The notes under the pieces were generated by a model. The model searched no databases, had not been told where the DNA came from, and worked only from the letters and a program-made list of their open reading frames with translations. This document shows positions 16,447-21,848 of a DNA stretch of 21,848 nt, one piece after another (within the stretch, counting starts at the first letter, position 1; every line of letters starts with the position of its first letter). The position numbers and the translations under genes are program-made. Source of the stretch: Mariniphaga sp. (lineage in GTDB: Bacteria; Bacteroidota; Bacteroidia; Bacteroidales; Prolixibacteraceae). The stretch lies in contig JABMQB010000473.1 of NCBI GenBank assembly GCA_013203525.1, positions 1 to 21,848 of the forward strand. Reading direction: 5' to 3'.

Positions 16447-16725
16447 AAAACGTGTTTTAAGGTTAATTGAAAATCTTACGTATATTATTCTGAATAAACA
16501 TATGTAATATACAGAATTTAAGGTTAAAATAAATAGCAAGAGCAATAAATAAAATTTTTTAGAAGGAATTTGATAATTATATTAAATTATTAATTGAATA
16601 TTTTTCATTCCTCAGATTGACTTAATAAAAAAAATTACCGGTCCGAGTAACCAATTGTGTAATTTGCAGGTATTGTTAATAGTTGAATGAATAAAGTATG
16701 AAAAACTTTGAAATTTCAAATTTGA
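16447..16725. promoter_or_regulatory. Divergent intergenic region, giant gene / ECF sigma operon
   Basis: This 279-bp, very AT-rich stretch must hold the promoters of both divergent units. I could not find a clean Bacteroidota -33 TTTG / -7 TAnnTTTG pair at the right spacing. Visible structure: a direct repeat TTAAGGTTAA at 16457-16466 and 16518-16527, and a perfect 14-bp palindrome at 16707-16720 just before the sigma gene. No ORF in it looks real. Confidence 0.4.
16707..16720. repeat. 14-bp perfect palindrome before the sigma-factor start
   Basis: TTTGAAATTTCAAA is its own reverse complement and ends 5 nt before the ATG at 16726. It could be a protein-binding site or a small stem affecting translation initiation, but its low complexity makes chance a real alternative. 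Confidence 0.3.
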
Positions 16726-17277
16726 ATGGCTGACCAATTAAGCGATGAAATATTAATGAAACACCTGGCCAGTGGCGATAAAAAAGCGGCCGGCGTTCTT
16801 TACGACAGGTATTATAAAAAGCTGTATGGTTATTTTGCAAGAATGTCAAAAGATACCGATGTAGCCAGAGATCTTACGCAAAATGTTTTTCTGAAGGTAT
16901 TAAAATACAGTCATAGCTGGAAGGATGACAAGGTTTTTGCCTATTGGTTGTTCAGGATAGCACGTAATATTTTGGTTGATTATTTTAATGAGTCAAAGAA
17001 ATTTTATGGAATAGACGAAGAACCTGAGATTGCAGATCTCGACCACTCGGATTCTATTAGGGAGATGGAGGCAAAAGAGTCGTACGGATTTTTACTGGAA
17101 GCAATGTCACAACTTCCACCGGTTTACCGCGAATTAATTGAACTTAACCGGTTTCAGGGATTTTCATATAAAGAAATTGCAATATCAACATCATCAACTG
17201 AAAATGCCGTGAAAGTGAAAACATTCAGGGCGATTAAGAAATTAAAAGAGATTTATACAAAAATAATAATTGAATAA
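16726..17277 (+). CDS. ECF-family RNA polymerase sigma factor
   Basis: A 183-residue protein with the two domains of group 4 (ECF) sigma factors. Region 2, about residues 13-88, includes LYDRYYKKLYGYFARM, DVARDLTQNVFLKVLK and FAYWLFRIARNILVDYFN. Region 4, about 129-178, includes LPPVYRELIELNRFQGFSYKEIA and the helix-turn-helix end TENAVKVKTFRAIKKLKEIY. Regions 1.1, 1.2 and 3 are absent. It recruits RNA polymerase to a specific set of promoters. The stop codon lies 1 nt before the anti-sigma ATG, so they are one transcript. ECF-37-like or RpoE-like labels are possible, but I cannot assign the subgroup. It need not be SigP, the T9SS-linked sigma of Porphyromonas; nothing in the sequence shows that. 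Confidence 0.93.
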   Translation: MADQLSDEILMKHLASGDKKAAGVLYDRYYKKLYGYFARMSKDTDVARDLTQNVFLKVLKYSHSWKDDKVFAYWLFRIARNILVDYFNESKKFYGIDEEPEIADLDHSDSIREMEAKESYGFLLEAMSQLPPVYRELIELNRFQGFSYKEIAISTSSTENAVKVKTFRAIKKLKEIYTKIIIE

Positions 17278-17278
17278 A

Positions 17279-18040
17279 ATGAAGTGTGAAGAGATAAAAA
17301 TAAATCTTCCGGAATATATCGACGGAAAATTGGATGATAAAGCATCGGGTATTATTGCTAGCCATTTGGAAGGATGCGAAGGATGCAGGGAACTTTACAC
17401 CGAATTAAATTCATTCCTGAAATTCACCGATACATTTTCTGAAATTGAGCCACCTAAAGGGATGAAAGATGAGTTTATGGAACTTGCAGACCGGGAGTTT
17501 TTTGGAGGCCAGAAAAAGGTACTTCTTATCCCTGCATGGGTAAAAGTAGCGGCAATGATTATTATGGTTTTTGGAACTTTTGCCGGAGGATTTTTTGCAG
17601 GCTCAGGAAATCAGGGTAATCCTCAATTACAGGCTGAACTGAATCAACTTAGGCAGGATGTATTACTGGCAGGACTTAGTGATTATTCAGGACCTCAAAA
17701 AATTGAAGCGGTTTATAATATCAAAACTTCAGGCCAGGCCGATCATAAACTTATTGATGCTTTGGTTTATACCATGAATAGTGACAAGAATGTTAATGTT
17801 AGGTTAGCTGCTATTGGTGCATTATCTGAAATGATAGATCAGAATGAATCAATAAAGTCTGAGTTAATCAATTCATTAACGGTTCAGGAAAATCCATTAT
17901 TACAGATTTCTTTGATTCAGGTTCTTACAGAATCGGGAGTTAAAGAAGCAAAGGAAGAAATTGAATTGATTTCAGAAAATGAAAATACCGATCAACATGT
18001 TCGGACATATGCAAAAGATATGATTAAAACTATCATATAA
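17279..18040 (+). CDS. Membrane anti-sigma factor with zinc finger and HEAT-like C-terminus
   Basis: A 253-residue protein starting at the ATG at 17279 (MKCEEIK). A TTG at 17270 would add three residues and overlap the sigma stop, and is less likely. The N-terminus has the anti-sigma zinc motif: Cys3, then His29-x3-Cys33-x2-Cys36 in SHLEGCEGC. One transmembrane helix follows at about 87-108 (WVKVAAMIIMVFGTFAGGFFAG). The C-terminal ~140 residues are helical, with HEAT-like units (DKNVNVRLAAIGALSEM, ENPLLQISLIQVLTESGVKEAKEEIELI), which face the periplasm and may sense a signal or bind a partner. It should hold the upstream sigma factor inactive at the inner membrane. It is followed by two secreted DUF4097 genes that are probably part of the same unit. 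Confidence 0.88.
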   Translation: MKCEEIKINLPEYIDGKLDDKASGIIASHLEGCEGCRELYTELNSFLKFTDTFSEIEPPKGMKDEFMELADREFFGGQKKVLLIPAWVKVAAMIIMVFGTFAGGFFAGSGNQGNPQLQAELNQLRQDVLLAGLSDYSGPQKIEAVYNIKTSGQADHKLIDALVYTMNSDKNVNVRLAAIGALSEMIDQNESIKSELINSLTVQENPLLQISLIQVLTESGVKEAKEEIELISENENTDQHVRTYAKDMIKTII

Positions 18041-18115
18041 TTCGGGATAGTGGTTTTTAAAGCCGGCTAAAATCGTTTTTCCGATACATAATTAAAAATT
18101 AAAAAATTAAATGAG

Positions 18116-18913
18116 ATGAAAAAAGTAGCAATATTAATAGCAGTATTTGTTTTCCCTTTTGTAGCCATGAGCCAGGGAAAGAAATTTGAATATACACCGA
18201 AAGTTAAAAACAGGGTTGAGATAAAAAATTTGATCGGTGAAATATCGATAAAAAATGCCAGTGGTCCGGTCATTTTAATCGAATCGGATTTTGATATGGA
18301 AAGGCCTGAAAGAGCTGATGGACTACAATTGTTAGGATCTGCTGAGGATAATACGGACATTGGTGTAAGTGTTACAGAGGAAAATGGAGTTGTAACCATT
18401 TCGGGTGTAACCAAACAAGTTAAGGATTATGAATATACAATTTCAATTCGACAGGGAATAGCTGTCAGCCTTGATTACAGTAGCCCATTTGTTAATGGCG
18501 ACCTGGATATCGATTCTTATGAAGGAAGCCTCGAAATTAAAACTTTGAGTGCAAATATAACACTTACCAATTCTACAGGACCATTTACCGTTAATAGCGT
18601 TAGTGGAAATGTTGAAGTTGTTTTTAGCAAAATTAATCAGGAGGAACCTACATCGTTGGCTTCAGTTAGTGGCTTGATTGATGTTTCTGTTCCATCAGGC
18701 GACAAAGCAACTTTTGAAATCAGCAATCTTATGGGAAATGTTTATAATAACCTTGATTTAGAAAACGATTCAAAAGAAGATGAAGGAGATAAACGAGCAA
18801 AAGGCTTGGGAGCGATAAAGCATAATAGTGGTAGTAGTTTTACCTTAAATGGGGGAGGACAGAAAGTGCTTTTAAACACTGTGACAGGAAACGTTTATTT
18901 GAGAGAAAAATAG
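18116..18913 (+). CDS. Secreted DUF4097-family beta-repeat protein
   Basis: A 265-residue protein with a signal peptide (MKKVAILIAVFVFPFVAMSQG, cleavage near residue 19). The mature part is a run of short beta strands with SG/TG turns, such as VEIKNLIGEISIKNASGPV, LEIKTLSANITLTNSTGPFTVNSVSGNVEV and ASVSGLIDVSVPSG, ending LLNTVTGNVYLREK. This is the DUF4097 (putative adhesin-like) right-handed beta-helix pattern. No catalytic motif is seen. Such genes often accompany ECF sigma/anti-sigma pairs in Bacteroidota. It lies 75 nt after the anti-sigma gene and 9 nt before a paralogue. Role unknown; probably in the periplasm or outer envelope. Confidence 0.82.
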   Translation: MKKVAILIAVFVFPFVAMSQGKKFEYTPKVKNRVEIKNLIGEISIKNASGPVILIESDFDMERPERADGLQLLGSAEDNTDIGVSVTEENGVVTISGVTKQVKDYEYTISIRQGIAVSLDYSSPFVNGDLDIDSYEGSLEIKTLSANITLTNSTGPFTVNSVSGNVEVVFSKINQEEPTSLASVSGLIDVSVPSGDKATFEISNLMGNVYNNLDLENDSKEDEGDKRAKGLGAIKHNSGSSFTLNGGGQKVLLNTVTGNVYLREK

Positions 18914-18922
18914 AAAAGAGCT

Positions 18923-19573
18923 ATGAAAAAATATATACTTGTTTTAGCCATTATTTTTGGAGCAGTAATTTTTGCACATTCCCAAAAAGTAATCAATAAA
19001 AGTATTGAAGTGAACGGGCAGGGTGTGAAAATGGAACTAGATTTTGCCGATAATATTTCAATCGAAGCCTGGAATAAAAATGCCATTGAGTTGCAAGTAA
19101 CAGTCGATATTGATGATAATACCTATAACGATTATTATTCATTGGAAGTAAACAAAAAAAGTGGGAAGATTGAAATAATTGAAGAGGTTGATTTTGAGGG
19201 AATCAAAGAGAAAACGGGCAAAAAGAAATTTTACAATTTTAATACCGACCTGGTTTATACTTTGAAAGTACCCAAAAATCTTGAATTTGAATTGAATACT
19301 ATTTCAGGTGAAATTGAGATAAAAGGTTGCCAGGGCGAAATGGATATTAATACAGTAAGTGGATATATCGATTATGCAATTCCGCAGGCACACAATGCAA
19401 AAATTGATTTGTCGACTGTTACCGGCGATGTTTACACTGATGTTAAATTCGATAATAAATTGCCAAAAGAAATTTCGTGGGTAGGCACAAATCATGAACT
19501 CTCTTTAAACGGAGGCGATATTGATGTTGATTTAAAAACCGTTAGTGGAGATATTTATTTGCGGAAATATTAG
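18923..19573 (+). CDS. Second secreted DUF4097-family protein
   Basis: A 216-residue paralogue of its upstream neighbour. Signal peptide MKKYILVLAIIFGAVIFAHSQ, then beta strands with SG turns: LEFELNTISGEIEIKGCQGEMDINTVSGYIDY, KIDLSTVTGDVYTDV, and the end DVDLKTVSGDIYLRKY, which mirrors the end of the first protein (TVTGNVYLREK). A charged middle segment (FEGIKEKTGKKKFYNFN) differs from the neighbour. It is the last gene of the sigma/anti-sigma/DUF4097 unit and is followed 27 nt later by a terminator. Function unknown; the ladder of TVSGxxY motifs suggests a beta-helix surface or periplasmic protein. Confidence 0.82.
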   Translation: MKKYILVLAIIFGAVIFAHSQKVINKSIEVNGQGVKMELDFADNISIEAWNKNAIELQVTVDIDDNTYNDYYSLEVNKKSGKIEIIEEVDFEGIKEKTGKKKFYNFNTDLVYTLKVPKNLEFELNTISGEIEIKGCQGEMDINTVSGYIDYAIPQAHNAKIDLSTVTGDVYTDVKFDNKLPKEISWVGTNHELSLNGGDIDVDLKTVSGDIYLRKY

Positions 19574-19600
19574 AAAACTAGCAAACAGTTAAATGGTTAA

Positions 19601-19634
19601 AAGGCCATCCGATGAAAATTGGGTGGCTTTTTTT
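19601..19634 (+). terminator. Intrinsic terminator after the DUF4097 pair
   Basis: A stem runs from 19601-19613 to 19618-19630, including three G-T wobbles, closed on a GAAA tetraloop at 19614-19617, and is followed by T to 19634. The core pairs are GCCATCC with GGGTGGC. It ends the sigma/anti-sigma/DUF4097 transcript before the sensor-kinase gene. Confidence 0.85.
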
Positions 19635-19734
19635 ATTTAAATCAATTACTCAAATGGAGTCTTTCATTTTCTAAGCATAATTCAATCTTGAAAAATTCGT
19701 TAATTTAATCAAGTAGTTTAATTTAGCATTTGAA

Positions 19735-21848
19735 ATGGCTAAAATCAGGATTGAAATACAAATTACGCTTCTGGCTCTTATTATTGCCGGGGCGGTTATT
19801 GCTTCAGGGTATTTGGTTTATAAAAGCCTTTCCGAAATTGTTGGTTCTGTCCACCAGGCAGCTTTGCCTGACAACCGATTATTAGTAATAAAAGATGTTG
19901 AGGCAGGCTTAGCAGAGGTTGAAAACAATGTGAGGCTTTATATTCTCTCCAATGATGCCCAAACCACGAATAAACAATTTATGGTTTTAAAAAATTCAGT
20001 GTATAGTAATTTACGAAAACTGAATAGTTTAAATCCACTTGGAATACAAGACAGGCCACTTGTTGATTCGGTAATTACTATTGCGCATGAGAAACTTGAA
20101 AACTGGAACGATATATTGCAATTATATGAATCAACAAAAGGAGCACAACCCGCATTTAACGAAATTTATTCAAAGCTTGCTGAAAAGCAAAAGATTGATA
20201 CAATTGAAACCGAAAGGCCCAAAAAAGGTTTTTTCAGAAGTATTTTTGGAACAGATAAAACTGAAATTGATACCACTTATATTCAGAGGGATTTAGAAAC
20301 TGATGAGATCAGAAAAGAAATAGAAAGACTTGAATCTGAATTTCAACTACAGGGGCAACAATTTAATATTCTTGAATCACAATATATTGAAAGAAATTTA
20401 AGGTTAAGTGAGATTTTAAATAGTATAGTTGTTCGTATTGAAAATAATTTGTCTGAGAAATTGGTTGAAAAAACACTGGAAGCTGACCAGCTTGCTGCAG
20501 AAACTTATAAGCGTTTGGCGGCTTTTTCAATTACGGCGGTTGTACTTTTATTATTAGTACTTTTCCTTTTGTATAGTTATTTAAGAAAATCGAGAAGGTA
20601 CGAGAGGATGTTAAAATCGGCGAAAGCAGAAGCCGAAACTTTTGCAAAAGCAAAAGAACAATTTGCAGCAAATGTTAGCCATGAAATAAGAACACCAATT
20701 AATGCAATATATGGTTTGTCGGAACAAATTCTTCAGAAAGAAATGACTAAAAGCACCAGGGAGCAGATGATTGTACTTTCTAAATCGGCTTTGCACCTAA
20801 AAAATATTGTAAATGACACCCTCGATTTTTCAAAGATTCAGGCAAATAAATTAAAGTTTGATTCCATACATTTTTCACCTTCCGAAACTTTTGATGAGAT
20901 TATTGCAATTCAACGCTCAGAAGCTCGCGCAAAAGGCCTTGAATTAAAATATGAAGTAAAAAATATAATGCCCGATGCTTTGCTTGGAGATCCCCTTCGG
21001 CTAAAACAGATATTGCTGAACCTGATTAGTAATAGTATAAAATTTACAGAATCGGGATATATTCTTTTGAAGATTGATACTGTTAAAAAGACGAGTGGTA
21101 AGTTGTTGCTCAAAATGATGTTGGAAGATACAGGAATTGGGATTTCGGAGGATGATCAGAAAATAATTTTTGATGAATTTGTACAGGCTGAAAATTCTTC
21201 AAAAAAAATATATAAAGGATCAGGGCTTGGATTATCAATTGTAAAAAAGCTTGTTGAATTACAGGAAGGTATTATTTCAGTTGAAAGTATAATTGGGCAG
21301 GGAACTAAATTATTTGTTGATATCCCCTATAAAGTGGGAGACCCGGGAAAAATTAAGGGTCATGAACCATTAAACTTAAATATTCCTGAATCGTTTAAAA
21401 ACCTCTCAGTACTGGTGGCTGATGACGAAGAGTTTAACCGGTTCCTTTTAAAAGGCATTTTTGAAAAATGGGGTGTTCGTTATTGTGAAGTTGATAACGG
21501 AAATGCTGTGGTATCCTCTGCCCTTGAAAGGGATTTTGATTTGGTTTTAATGGATTTGAATATGCCTGGTAAAAATGGAGTTGACGCTACAAAAGCTATC
21601 CTTGAAAAAAAGGCATGGATGAAAATTGTTGCAATAACTGCATCAAACGATAAAACAGATTTGGAATCATGCATTGAGGCTGGAATGTTGGATGTACTTA
21701 TCAAACCATTCTCGGAAGCCAGCCTTTTTGAAAAAATAGTTGAAAGTTTGAATAATGAATCCGAAGATAATCAATCTGCCAAGGGAAAAATATTGGATAC
21801 AATTGACATCAATCTGGAGGAGTTAAAAAGGCTAACTAATAACGATGA
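19735..21848 (+). CDS. Hybrid sensor histidine kinase, cut by right edge
   Basis: The frame from the ATG at 19735 is open to the window end (704 codons seen). Membrane helices lie at about residues 9-29 and 263-283, enclosing a ~230-residue helical periplasmic sensor region with no recognised fold. The HisKA dimerisation helix has FAANVSHEIRTPIN, making His316 the phosphorylated residue. The ATPase domain shows the N box (NLISNSIKFTESG), G1 (EDTGIGIS) and G2 (GSGLGLSIV). A receiver domain follows: acidic pair in VADDEEFN, Asp607 in LMDLNMPGKNG as phosphate acceptor, and Lys657 in LIKPF. The last residues, ILDTIDINLEELKRLTNNDD, look like the start of an HPt domain that continues outside the window. 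It is a His-Asp-(His) phosphorelay kinase with unknown signal. Two in-frame stops are absent, so nothing suggests decay. No partner regulator is visible in the window. Confidence 0.93.
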   Translation, partial: MAKIRIEIQITLLALIIAGAVIASGYLVYKSLSEIVGSVHQAALPDNRLLVIKDVEAGLAEVENNVRLYILSNDAQTTNKQFMVLKNSVYSNLRKLNSLNPLGIQDRPLVDSVITIAHEKLENWNDILQLYESTKGAQPAFNEIYSKLAEKQKIDTIETERPKKGFFRSIFGTDKTEIDTTYIQRDLETDEIRKEIERLESEFQLQGQQFNILESQYIERNLRLSEILNSIVVRIENNLSEKLVEKTLEADQLAAETYKRLAAFSITAVVLLLLVLFLLYSYLRKSRRYERMLKSAKAEAETFAKAKEQFAANVSHEIRTPINAIYGLSEQILQKEMTKSTREQMIVLSKSALHLKNIVNDTLDFSKIQANKLKFDSIHFSPSETFDEIIAIQRSEARAKGLELKYEVKNIMPDALLGDPLRLKQILLNLISNSIKFTESGYILLKIDTVKKTSGKLLLKMMLEDTGIGISEDDQKIIFDEFVQAENSSKKIYKGSGLGLSIVKKLVELQEGIISVESIIGQGTKLFVDIPYKVGDPGKIKGHEPLNLNIPESFKNLSVLVADDEEFNRFLLKGIFEKWGVRYCEVDNGNAVVSSALERDFDLVLMDLNMPGKNGVDATKAILEKKAWMKIVAITASNDKTDLESCIEAGMLDVLIKPFSEASLFEKIVESLNNESEDNQSAKGKILDTIDINLEELKRLTNND

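Noticed and set aside
16447..16545. N-terminal extension of the giant protein from an ATG at 16545
   Set aside because: The extra 33 residues precede the true-looking signal peptide and would place a second hydrophobic, aromatic-rich segment before it; the ATG at 16446 gives a normal start.
16569..16595. Possible TTTG / TAATTG promoter for the sigma operon
   Set aside because: The -7 match is partial and AT-rich sequence gives such matches by chance.
16726..17277. Identification of the sigma factor as SigP, the T9SS regulator
   Set aside because: It is a generic ECF protein with its own anti-sigma and DUF4097 genes; proximity to T9SS genes alone is not enough.
17270..17278. TTG start of the anti-sigma gene overlapping the sigma stop
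   Set aside because: An ATG three codons later gives the usual MKCEE opening, so the overlap is not needed.

Overview
This window is AT-rich chromosomal DNA from a member of the Bacteroidota. The evidence is a complete type IX secretion system (T9SS) / gliding core cluster (porP, gldK, gldL, gldM, gldN), a secreted giant protein with a T9SS C-terminal sorting domain and SprB-type repeats, start sites without clear Shine-Dalgarno sequences, and a Bacteroidota-style TopA C-terminus. The order is not fixed by the sequence; a Bacteroidales/Marinilabiliales-like anaerobe or marine relative is a guess.

Layout. (1) 1-2113: the 3' end of topA, a strong hairpin, then a degenerate arginase/formimidoylglutamase-family protein that lacks half of the usual metal ligands. 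(2) 2230-8022: porP-gldK-gldL-gldM-gldN, all on the plus strand with gaps of 2-26 nt, ending in a good intrinsic terminator. These encode the outer-membrane PorP/SprF-like protein, the periplasmic GldK/GldN ring and the inner-membrane GldL/GldM motor that power T9SS export. (3) 8135-9484: a second, full-length GldK-like lipoprotein outside the operon. (4) 9541-16446, minus strand: a ~2300-residue secreted multidomain protein. In order it has a signal peptide, an Fn3-like region, a lamin-tail domain, four choice-of-anchor-D units, two SprB-type repeats, nine 80-residue HYR-like repeats (one carrying a nested lamin-tail-like domain), one more HYR domain, two cadherin/Ig-like domains and a type A T9SS sorting domain. 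It is very probably a client of the machine encoded next door. (5) 16726-19573: an ECF sigma factor, its membrane anti-sigma factor with a HEAT-like C-terminus, and two tandem DUF4097 secreted proteins, closed by a terminator. (6) 19735-21848: a hybrid sensor histidine kinase cut by the right edge at the start of what looks like an HPt domain.

How the parts fit: regions 2 and 3 supply the secretion/motility motor, region 4 its probable surface cargo, and region 5 is a cell-envelope-stress type regulatory cassette reading divergently from the cargo gene. No RNA genes, CRISPR arrays, insertion sequences or phage genes were seen. I found no clearly undescribed system. The points most worth a second look are the metal-site-degenerate ureohydrolase beside the T9SS operon, the duplicated GldK, and the nested-domain repeat architecture of the giant protein.
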